From positions 124,001 through 188,000 of the forward strand of contig CAVPMA010000014.1 in assembly GCA_963706315.1 (NCBI GenBank): a stretch of 64,000 nt of DNA. Reading direction: 5' to 3'. Each line of letters begins with the position of its first letter. Within the stretch, counting starts at the first letter, position 1. The notes beneath the pieces are model-generated. The model did not search any database. It was not told the DNA's origin and saw only the letters and a program-made list of their open reading frames with translations. The DNA is from CALMEC01 sp963706315. Lineage in GTDB: Bacteria > Actinomycetota > Thermoleophilia > Miltoncostaeales > Miltoncostaeaceae. Made by a program: the position numbers and the translations under genes. This document shows positions 1 through 6,831 of this stretch, in pieces.

Positions 1-976
1 AGCGTGCCGCCGTGAAGCCGCTCTTCGGACCGACGAACCGGCACTGGGTCCCGACGCGGCGGGCGACGGCGACCTCGACTGCGGCGATGTCGGAGCGATC
101 CGGCCCGGCCGAGCCCCGCAGGCTGCGGAGGCTCGCGTACTTCCGCCCGGAGATCGGCGATGCGATCACGCTTCCCGGTGCGACGGTGTCGAAGGTGCCC
201 GGACGAACGACGGGGGCGGGGATGGCGGGCAGGTCGCATACGGTGGGGTCGTCGGTGAACGAGCAGACGTTGCGGACCTGGCTGCGAACCTCGCCGGAGC
301 GTGTGGCGGAGACCTGCTTGACGCCCACGCCGGTGGCGAGCAGCGTCACGCGCCCGCTCGTGTCGGCGGTCAGCGTCTGGTCGCCGTAGCGAATCGTCGC
401 TCCCGCGGCCGGAATGCCCGCGCCGGTGTCGTCGAAGCTGCGGACGCTCACCGTGAACGTCTGCCCCTGCGGGAACTTGTCGCCGGGGACGGTGAGGTCG
501 AGCTCCCGGGCGCTGCTCTGGGCGAACGGGAGGAACGCCCACGTCACGACGTCGCCCGCCTTGAGGGTGACTGCGTCGGCGCCGACCGATGCCGTCACGT
601 TGTTCACCTTGACGCGGAACGCGGGGTCGAGGGTGGGAGGCGAGGCCTCGCCGCCGATGCGGGTGATGAACGACGACGGCGGCGACGGGGGGAACGTGAA
701 GATCGAGAAACCGAGCGGGATGCCCGCCGTCTTGGTGGCGGTGGCGAGCTGCGCGGTCGCCGACGCGGCCGGCACGGTGATGGTGTCGGCGTCGGTGGTG
801 TCGTTGACGACGACGGTCGCCCCGACGGCGTCGTCGACGATCACCGATCGCTCGGAGAGGATGTTGGCGGAGCCTCCCTCGACGCGGATGACGGTCGAGA
901 TCGGGGCGGCGGCCGCGATGGCCGGAATGGCAAGGGCGGCTGCGATCGCAGCTCCGCTCATGCGGACGGGTTTCAT
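1..976 (-). CDS. Secreted DUF4430-type protein, partial at left edge
   Basis: Start is the ATG at 976, six bases after AGAGGAG on the minus strand. The frame is open to base 1, so about 325 residues are visible and the C-terminus is missing. Residues 1-24 form a signal peptide (basic MKPVR, then an Ala-rich hydrophobic core). About residues 28-150 resemble the DUF4430/transcobalamin-like module seen in secreted actinobacterial proteins (SSFITRIGG and WAFLPFAQ motifs). About 155-215 look like an Ig-like beta-sandwich (TFTVSVRSFDD, RVTLLATGVG). The protein lies directly behind a cobalamin riboswitch, so a surface role linked to B12 capture or B12 status is plausible. That role is inferred from context. 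The two long plus-strand ORFs over this stretch are shadows. Confidence 0.75.
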   Translation of the reverse strand, partial: MKPVRMSGAAIAAALAIPAIAAAAPISTVIRVEGGSANILSERSVIVDDAVGATVVVNDTTDADTITVPAASATAQLATATKTAGIPLGFSIFTFPPSPPSSFITRIGGEASPPTLDPAFRVKVNNVTASVGADAVTLKAGDVVTWAFLPFAQSSARELDLTVPGDKFPQGQTFTVSVRSFDDTGAGIPAAGATIRYGDQTLTADTSGRVTLLATGVGVKQVSATRSGEVRSQVRNVCSFTDDPTVCDLPAIPAPVVRPGTFDTVAPGSVIASPISGRKYASLRSLRGSAGPDRSDIAAVEVAVARRVGTQCRFVGPKSGFTAAR

Positions 977-982
977 CTGGTG

Positions 983-1000
983 CTCCTCTTTCGCGGAGGG
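983..1000 (-). promoter_or_regulatory. Candidate Shine-Dalgarno-masking hairpin of the riboswitch
   Basis: Between the aptamer and the DUF4430 start codon the minus strand reads CCCTCCGCGAAAGAGGAG. The CCTC/CTCC arm can pair with the GAGG/GGAG of the ribosome binding site. This would make an expression platform acting on translation initiation. The pairing is visible; the regulatory role is inferred. Confidence 0.5.
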
Positions 1001-1015
1001 GTTTCTGTTCACCGC

Positions 1016-1170
1016 CGGTCGGAGCAGGTCTCCTGGCTTCCCGATCATCACGACCTCCGCGCCTTCCCAGGGTCACCCCCAGTGGCCGGCTCTTCGCCCG
1101 GCGGATATCGCTCCCGAGTCACAGTGGCGCGACCGCACCGGATTCACACCGGTTTCCTCCGCGCCGACCG
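1016..1170 (-). promoter_or_regulatory. Cobalamin (AdoCbl-class) riboswitch
   Basis: Read on the minus strand, the element has the conserved core in order. GGAAACCGGTGTGAATCCGG lies near 1159-1140, GCGCCACTGTGAC near 1131-1119, and a GCCGGCCACTGGG segment near 1096-1084. The B12 box, AAGCCAGGAGACC, is near 1039-1027. The ends CGGTCGG (1170-1164) and CCGACCG (1022-1016) pair as the closing P1 stem. It sits 40 bases upstream of the DUF4430 gene on the same strand. Family knowledge predicts that cobalamin binding lowers expression of that gene. Confidence 0.95.
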
Positions 1171-1316
1171 AAAGTGTGGGGACCCTACATGGAGTCGTTG
1201 CCGCGTGCCGGAACCGACGCGAGGCCACATTAGGGTGTGTCCGGCCCGGGCCGTCGCGAATCCAGCGGTGCGATGGTCGAGGGCCTCCGCCATGTGCAAT
1301 CGAAAGGAGCGAGGCC

Positions 1317-1838
1317 ATGACCCCGGCAACCAGCCCGAACCGGATCGTGATCCAGCCCGGCGAAGGCGAGCATGCGAAGCTCGGCACGCTCGGCGTCATC
1401 TGGAAGATCGAGGGCTTCGAGGCCGGTGAGCGCTTCTCGGTCGTCGAGCATCCGATCCCGCCGCGGTCGCTCGCCGCCCCGCTCCACCGTCATCACAACG
1501 AGGACGAGTACTCCTACGTGCTGGAAGGGGCCCTTGGGGCGCTGCTCGGCGACGAGGTCGTCGAGGCGGGTCCGGGCTCCTGGGTGTTCAAGCGCCGCGG
1601 GCAGTGGCACACGTTCTGGAACGCCGGCGACACGCCGTGCCGCATCATCGAGGTGATCTCCCCGGCCGGCTTCGAGAACTACTTCCGTGAGGTGGCGGAG
1701 GTGTTCGCCGCGGCGGCCGGGGGCCCGCCTGACGGCGCTCGCATCGGCGCGATCGCCAGCCGGTACGCGCTCGACCTCGACGTCGCCAGCATCCCGGGCC
1801 TCTGCGCGCGATTCGGCCTCACCCATCCCATGGCGTGA
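1317..1838 (+). CDS. Cupin domain protein
   Basis: The ATG at 1317 follows AAAGGAG (1304-1310) at normal spacing and gives 173 residues. It is a single small beta-barrel cupin. Motif 1 has H57, H59 and H60 with E64 and a Gly at 71. Motif 2 is PGSWVFKRRGQWHTFWN, with H98 as the third metal ligand. The ligand set predicts a mononuclear metal site, but substrates vary widely in this family and none can be assigned. A C-terminal tail of about 50 residues (FREVAEVFAAAAGG onward) follows the barrel, as in actinobacterial quercetinase-like cupins of unknown substrate. The gene is divergent from the riboswitch/DUF4430 unit and stands alone. Confidence 0.8.
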   Translation: MTPATSPNRIVIQPGEGEHAKLGTLGVIWKIEGFEAGERFSVVEHPIPPRSLAAPLHRHHNEDEYSYVLEGALGALLGDEVVEAGPGSWVFKRRGQWHTFWNAGDTPCRIIEVISPAGFENYFREVAEVFAAAAGGPPDGARIGAIASRYALDLDVASIPGLCARFGLTHPMA

Positions 1839-1918
1839 CACCGCCGGGGGCCTCGTCGTGGTCGTCCGGGTCCATCGTCACTGCCGCGGCGGCCGGCTGC
1901 AGCTACGATCACATCCGG

Positions 1919-2671
1919 ATGCCCCCGTTGCTCAACCGAGTCCTGACCACGCCAGGCCCCTTCGCGCTGCTGATGCTCGCGGTGATGGTCGTCGGCCTCG
2001 GGCTCGATCACTTCGCGAGCCTCGGGCAGCAGATGATGCTCGCGCTCTGCACTTGGGTCATCCTGATCGTCGCCTGCGTGCCGCTGTCGTCGGAGCAGCG
2101 CGCGCGAACCGCCGTGGTGGTGATTGCCGCGACGATCGGCGAGATCATCGGGTCGATCATCTGGGGCGCCTACACGTACCGGCTCGGCAACCTGCCGCTG
2201 TTCGTGCCGCCGGGCCACGGTCTCGTGTACCTGACGGGCCTGAGGATCAGCCAGACGACGTGGGTGCGGCGCGACGAGCGGCGCTTCGTCGCGATCGCGC
2301 TCACCGCAATCGTCGGGTGGGGCATCGTCGGACTCTCCGGGGTGCTCGGCCGGCACGACGTCGCGGGAGCGATCGGCTGCGCGACGCTCGCGGCGTTCAT
2401 CCTGAAGAGCCGGCGGGCCGCGACCCTCTATTCCGGCGTGTTCCTGGCGGTCGCGGTGCTCGAGATCTACGGGACGGCGATCGGGACGTGGCGCTGGGAG
2501 GAGTTCGTGCCCGGCCTCGGCGTCGCGAACGGCAACCCGCCGAGCGGCGCCGCCAGCGGCTACGTGCTGTTCGACATGTGCGCCTTGATGTTCGCGCCGA
2601 AGCTCCTCGCGCTTGTGCGACGCTGGCACCGCCAACCCATCGGTCCGCCCGTCGCCGAGGCGGAGCACTGA
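1919..2671 (+). CDS. Multi-pass membrane protein, unknown function
   Basis: I take the ATG at 1919 (250 residues) because the hydrophobic segments begin right after it; the frame is open further upstream. At least six membrane helices are visible, for example FALLMLAVMVVGLGL, MLALCTWVILIVACV, AVVVIAATIGEIIGSII, FVAIALTAIVGWGIVGL and AATLYSGVFLAVAVLEI. An ending such as PPSGAASGYVLFDM recalls uncharacterised actinobacterial membrane proteins, but I do not recognise a named family. Its stop overlaps the start of ctaG by one base (TGATG), so the two are probably translated together. A role in terminal oxidase biogenesis or haem/carotenoid metabolism is possible from that neighbour only. Confidence 0.6.
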   Translation: MPPLLNRVLTTPGPFALLMLAVMVVGLGLDHFASLGQQMMLALCTWVILIVACVPLSSEQRARTAVVVIAATIGEIIGSIIWGAYTYRLGNLPLFVPPGHGLVYLTGLRISQTTWVRRDERRFVAIALTAIVGWGIVGLSGVLGRHDVAGAIGCATLAAFILKSRRAATLYSGVFLAVAVLEIYGTAIGTWRWEEFVPGLGVANGNPPSGAASGYVLFDMCALMFAPKLLALVRRWHRQPIGPPVAEAEH

Positions 2672-3666
2672 TGCTGCGCCGGTCGGTGTTCGTCGCCGTC
2701 GCCGCGACGCTGGCAGCCCCGGCGTTCGCAGTCGCGCAGACTCACGCCGACCGGATCGCGCAGGCCACCGCCCTCCGCCACAACTGGACCTCGGCGTGGA
2801 ACGCCTCGTTCGTGGAGTTCACGTTCATCACGATCGCCGTGGTCCTGTACGCGATCCGGGCCCGGGAGCTGGGCCCGCGCCTGCCGCGGTGGCGGGCCGC
2901 GTGCTTCTTCTCCGGGCTGGTCGTGCTGGGCTTCGCGGGCGCCTCCCCGATCGACCCGATCGGTGAGCACGGCGTCTTCTGGGTGCACATGCTGCAGCAC
3001 ATGATGATCGGCGACCTGGCGGCGCTGCTGCTCATGCTCGGCATCACCGGCCCCATCCTGCAGCCGGCGCTGCGGTTCCGATTCGTCCAGCGACTCCGCA
3101 AGCTCACCCACCCCATGGTCGCGTGCCTGATCTGGGCCGGGCTGCTCATCCTGTGGCACACCCCGGTCCTCTATCAGGCGGCGCTCGACAGCAGCTTCAT
3201 CCACGGGATCGAGCATGCATCGTTCCTGATGGGCGGGATGCTGATGTGGGCCCCGGTGCTGGAGACGCTCCCGGCGCCCGAATGGTTCGGCACCGGAGCC
3301 AAGCTCGGCTACATCCTCGGCATCCGGATGATCGACGCCGTCATCGCCAATGCCTTCTGGTGGGCGGGCACGCCCTTCTACGCGCGCTATGAGGACACGG
3401 CGCCCCTGTGGGGTCTCACCGCGCTGGAGGACCAGGGCTACGCCGGCACGGTCATGATGACCTGGACCGGGACGGTCACGCTCATCCTCGCCGGGATCCT
3501 CTTCTTCCGCATGGCACGCGAGGGCGAGCTTCGTCAGCAGCTCATCGAGCGCGGCATCGACCCCGTCGCCGTCCGTCGCGCCGTCCGGTACGGACGCGGC
3601 GAGGTCCTCGCGGCGCGCCACGGCGTGAGCGTCGGCGATCGCCAGCCGCCGTCCACCGCCGCGTAG
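2671..3666 (+). CDS. ctaG: Cytochrome c oxidase assembly protein, CtaG (caa3) type
   Basis: The 331-residue product starts at an ATG overlapping the previous stop. Residues 1-23 look like a signal peptide or first helix. Six to seven membrane helices follow. Histidine-rich motifs typical of the caa3-type CtaG family are visible: HMLQHMM at 106-112, LWHTPVLYQAAL, and IEHASFLMGGMLMW. Family members insert copper into the oxidase or assist its assembly in the cytoplasmic membrane. No oxidase subunit genes are present here, so it acts in trans. The C-terminal 40 residues are basic and cytosolic. The family call is secure. Which oxidase it serves is unknown. Confidence 0.88.
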   Translation: MLRRSVFVAVAATLAAPAFAVAQTHADRIAQATALRHNWTSAWNASFVEFTFITIAVVLYAIRARELGPRLPRWRAACFFSGLVVLGFAGASPIDPIGEHGVFWVHMLQHMMIGDLAALLLMLGITGPILQPALRFRFVQRLRKLTHPMVACLIWAGLLILWHTPVLYQAALDSSFIHGIEHASFLMGGMLMWAPVLETLPAPEWFGTGAKLGYILGIRMIDAVIANAFWWAGTPFYARYEDTAPLWGLTALEDQGYAGTVMMTWTGTVTLILAGILFFRMAREGELRQQLIERGIDPVAVRRAVRYGRGEVLAARHGVSVGDRQPPSTAA

Positions 3667-3751
3667 CGGACGCGGTCGTTGTGGGATTCCCGCAGGGACC
3701 CGGGGGTCCACCGCCGATGTCGCAGGCCGCCCCCGTGGGCAGGCTGAGCCG

Positions 3752-4228
3752 ATGACGACGACCTTCGCCCACATCGCCTGCTGCGTCGACCACTCGGATG
3801 CGTCCATGCACGCCCTCGACCAGGCCGTACGACTCCAGGAGTCGGGAGGCGGCCGGCTCACCGTGCTGCACGTTGCCCCGTGGCCAATGGCCATCGCGGG
3901 GCACGGCGCCGTCTGGGTGCCCGACCCGGCCCTCATCCTGGCCGGTGCCCGGGAGTGGCTCGACGGAGTCGTCGCAAACCACCCGGGTGCCGAGGGCGTC
4001 CTCCTCGAGGGGTACCCACCCGCCGCGGCATGCGACTGGGCCGCGGAAGCCGGGGTGGATCTGATGGTCGCTTCGTCGAGCCGTGGACTGTTCGACCGCG
4101 TCCTGCTCGGGAGCTTCGCCGGCTACCTCGCGCGCAACGCCCCGTGTGCGGTGTTGCTCACGCGGCCGGGGGCAGTACCTGAGCACGTGGGTGCGAAGGA
4201 GGATGCCGAGCGCGGGTCCGTGGAGTGA
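3752..4228 (+). CDS. Universal stress protein, UspA family
   Basis: 158 residues from the ATG at 3752. The fold pattern of a single Usp domain is clear: first strand HIACCVDHSDASMHAL, second strand LTVLHVAPW, and the late nucleotide-binding segment VDLMVASSSRGLFDRVLLGS followed by APCAVLLTR. The usual G-x2-G-x9-G-S motif is altered. Only the later Gly-Ser (LGS) is in place and the first glycine is replaced, so ATP binding is uncertain. It is the first plus-strand gene before the cation-transport cluster, and a 174-base gap suggests a separate transcript. Its role is probably stress-related, in the cytosol. Confidence 0.82.
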   Translation: MTTTFAHIACCVDHSDASMHALDQAVRLQESGGGRLTVLHVAPWPMAIAGHGAVWVPDPALILAGAREWLDGVVANHPGAEGVLLEGYPPAAACDWAAEAGVDLMVASSSRGLFDRVLLGSFAGYLARNAPCAVLLTRPGAVPEHVGAKEDAERGSVE

Positions 4229-4402
4229 CCGCGGCGTCCACGGGCCGGCCGTGGCGTGGTGTCCGCATGACCGGTGCCGGTCGGACTCTCAGTGCTCCAC
4301 TAAGCTGACGGACATGGAGCCAGGCCCCGTCGTTCACGGCGGCACACGCCCGGCAAGGCCGGCCCGCGCGATCTCGCCGCCGCACCACTGACGGGGAGCG
4401 GG

Positions 4403-5617
4403 GTGGAGCTCAGCCGCCTCATCCGGCGCGCGGTCGTCGACCGCGACGGGCACCGCGTCGGGACGGTCGCCGACCTCGGCGTCCGGCTCGACGACCCCAC
4501 CCCGGTCGTCACGCGAGTGGTCGTGCGGACATCCCGCCGTGCGACGGCCGACGTCGGCTGGTCCGATGTCCGCGCCGTCGACGAGGACCGCGTCGAGCTC
4601 GGCACGGAGGGTGTCGTTGCGCGCGCTCGGCCCCCCGACGACGAGCTCCTACTCAAGCGCGACGTGCTCGACACGCAGGTGTTCGACATCGCCGGCAAGC
4701 GTCTCGCGCGGGTGGCCGACGTCCGCCTCGCGCTCGCGGATGGGGTCCTCGAGGTCGTCGGCGTCGAGGTGGGACCGGGCGCGTTGCTCCGGCGCATCGG
4801 CCTGGCGCGGCTCGCGCAGCGCTTCCCCGAGAACCCGATCGCCTGGACCGCGGTCCACCTCGCCTCGGTGCGCGGCCACGCCCTGCAGCTCACGACACCC
4901 GCGGCGCAACGGCTGAGTCCCGCCGATCTCGCCGAGCTGCTGGGTCACCTGCCGACCGGGCGCGGCGCCGACCTGCTCGAAGGGCTCCCCGCCGGGCTCG
5001 CGGCAGACGCCCTGAGCCACGCCCGGCCCCGTCTCGGCGGCCGGCTGGTGCGTGCCATCGCGCCGCATCGCGCCGCCCCGATCATCGGGGAGATGCCGAG
5101 CGACGATGCGACGGCGGCGCTTCGACACCTGCCGCCGGAGGAGCTCGACGCGCTGTTCGCCGAGCTCGACTCGCAGCGCGTCGGCGAGCTTCGGCGCCTG
5201 CTCGCGCACCCGGCGCGCACCGCCGGCGGGCTCATGAACCCCGACGTGATCCGTGCCCGCGAGGACGAGCCGATTGACGAGATCAGGGCTCGCGTCGTCG
5301 CCAATCCACCGCGACTCGACGCGCTCCTCACCGTCGTAATCGTCGACGGCGACGACCGGCCCGTGGGCGTACTGCCGCCGCGCGCGCTCCTGGCCGGGGA
5401 CGCACGGCCGGAGCCGGCCCATGCCGTCGCGGAGGACGCCGCCGTCGCGCGGGTGATCGACGCCTTCGCGCTGCATGACGTGCTCGCGGTTCCGGTGGTC
5501 GGCGCCGACGGGCGGCTGCGCGGGGTTATCGCGGTGGACGACGTGCTCGAGGAGCTCCTCGTCGAGCGGCTCCCGGGGCGACGCCGCTTCCATTCGCTGC
5601 GCGGCTGGCGGCGGTGA
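4403..5617 (+). CDS. PRC-barrel / MgtE-N / CBS-pair cytoplasmic protein
   Basis: 404 residues from a GTG at 4403, with GGGGAG five bases upstream. Residues 1-150 hold two PRC-barrel-like halves (LIRRAVVDRDGHRVGTVADL; VFDIAGKRLARVADVRLAL). About 165-270 is an MgtE N-terminal helical superhelix (LAELLGHLPTGRGADLLEGL, LRHLPPEELDALFAEL). About 275-395 is a pair of CBS domains. It has no membrane helices, so it is the cytosolic gating half of an MgtE magnesium channel without the pore. It overlaps the NRAMP gene by four bases, and free-standing MgtE domains next to NRAMP genes recur in Actinobacteria. The inferred role is a divalent-cation sensor controlling that carrier. Confidence 0.85.
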   Translation: MELSRLIRRAVVDRDGHRVGTVADLGVRLDDPTPVVTRVVVRTSRRATADVGWSDVRAVDEDRVELGTEGVVARARPPDDELLLKRDVLDTQVFDIAGKRLARVADVRLALADGVLEVVGVEVGPGALLRRIGLARLAQRFPENPIAWTAVHLASVRGHALQLTTPAAQRLSPADLAELLGHLPTGRGADLLEGLPAGLAADALSHARPRLGGRLVRAIAPHRAAPIIGEMPSDDATAALRHLPPEELDALFAELDSQRVGELRRLLAHPARTAGGLMNPDVIRAREDEPIDEIRARVVANPPRLDALLTVVIVDGDDRPVGVLPPRALLAGDARPEPAHAVAEDAAVARVIDAFALHDVLAVPVVGADGRLRGVIAVDDVLEELLVERLPGRRRFHSLRGWRR

Positions 5618-6831
5618 AAGCCCGCATCCTCGTCCTGCTCGCGGTCGTGGGACCGGGGCTGCTGGCCGGGCTCTCGGACGACGATCCCCCCGGGATTACC
5701 ACCTACTCCATCCTCGGAGCGAAGTACGGATACCAGCTGCTGTGGGTGCTCGTGCTCTCGACGGTCGCCCTCGTGATCTTCCACGGGCTCGGCGCGCGCA
5801 TGGGAGTCGCCACCGGGCAGGGGCTGATCGGACTCGTGCGCGAGCGGTCGGGGGTGCGGGTCGGCATCGTCGGTCTTGCCGCGCTGCTCATCGCGAACAT
5901 CGGGACGACGTGCGCGGAGTTCGCCGGGGTGGCCGCCGCGTTCGAGCTCGCGGGCGTGTCGCGATACGTGAGCGTCCCGATCGCCGCCGTGGCGGTCTCG
6001 CTGCTGGTCCTGACCGGCAGCTTCCGCCGGATCGAGCACGTGCTGCTCCTGCTCGCGTCGGTGTTCGCCGCCTACCTGGCCGCGGGGTTCCTCGCCCGCC
6101 CGTCCTGGGCCGAGGCGGGCCGGGGCCTCGTCGCGCCCACGCTCCCGCTGAACCGGGAGGCCCTCCTCATCGTTACGGCCACGGTGGGCACGACCCTTGC
6201 GCCGTGGGGACTCGCGTTCGTGCAGTCCTACGTTGCCGACAAGCGCCTCTCGCCCAAGGACATGCCGTACGTCCGCGTCGACGTGGTGACCGGCGCGGTC
6301 CTCACCGGGGTGATCGGCGCGATGGTCGTGATCGCGTGCGCGGCGACCCTGCACGCGACGGGTCGCTCGATCGACGATGCCGCGGACGCGGCTGCCGCGC
6401 TCGAACCATTGGCCGGCGGGCTCGCATCCACGCTCTTCGGGGTCGGATTCGTGGGCGCGGCCCTCCTCGCCGCGTCGATCCTGCCGCTGTCGACGGCGTA
6501 TTCGGTGTGCGAGGCCGTCGGCGTCGAGTCGTCACTGGACGACCGGCCCCGACAGGCTCCCGTCTTCTATGTCACGTACGCGGCCGTCACGCTGGTCGCC
6601 GTCGCGATCGTGCTCGTCCCGGGAGCGGCGCTCGTGCCGATCCTGTTCCTCTCACAGGTCCTCAACGCCATCCTGCTGCTCCCGTTGATGGTGATGATCC
6701 TCGGCGCCGCGCGCGACCGTTCCCTGATGGGCGATCTCGTGATCTCCCGCCGCTTGAGCGTGCTCGCGACCCTCTGCATCGGGCTTGTGGCGGTGTGCGT
6801 CGCCGGGCTCGGCATCCTCGCGATCGCATGA
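5614..6831 (+). CDS. NRAMP (SLC11) family divalent metal transporter, divergent site
   Basis: 405 residues with about eleven membrane helices, starting inside the previous stop (GTGA). The NRAMP opening GPGLLAGL and the KYGYQLLWVLVLS segment are well kept. The metal-binding helices are not. The usual D-P-G-N of helix 1 aligns with D-P-P-G (in LSDDDPPGITT). The helix 6 M-P-H motif aligns with A-P-W (in GTTLAPWGLAF), so the soft-metal methionine is lost. Known NRAMP-related magnesium transporters also lack that methionine, so magnesium or another hard cation is a reasonable guess. It is coupled to a free MgtE-type domain protein upstream and a P-type ATPase downstream. Specificity is unproven. 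Confidence 0.88.
   Translation: MKARILVLLAVVGPGLLAGLSDDDPPGITTYSILGAKYGYQLLWVLVLSTVALVIFHGLGARMGVATGQGLIGLVRERSGVRVGIVGLAALLIANIGTTCAEFAGVAAAFELAGVSRYVSVPIAAVAVSLLVLTGSFRRIEHVLLLLASVFAAYLAAGFLARPSWAEAGRGLVAPTLPLNREALLIVTATVGTTLAPWGLAFVQSYVADKRLSPKDMPYVRVDVVTGAVLTGVIGAMVVIACAATLHATGRSIDDAADAAAALEPLAGGLASTLFGVGFVGAALLAASILPLSTAYSVCEAVGVESSLDDRPRQAPVFYVTYAAVTLVAVAIVLVPGAALVPILFLSQVLNAILLLPLMVMILGAARDRSLMGDLVISRRLSVLATLCIGLVAVCVAGLGILAIA

Noticed and set aside
414..1838. 474-residue plus-strand ORF
   Set aside because: Only its last 173 residues (from 1317) are a real cupin; the rest is antisense to the DUF4430 gene and riboswitch.
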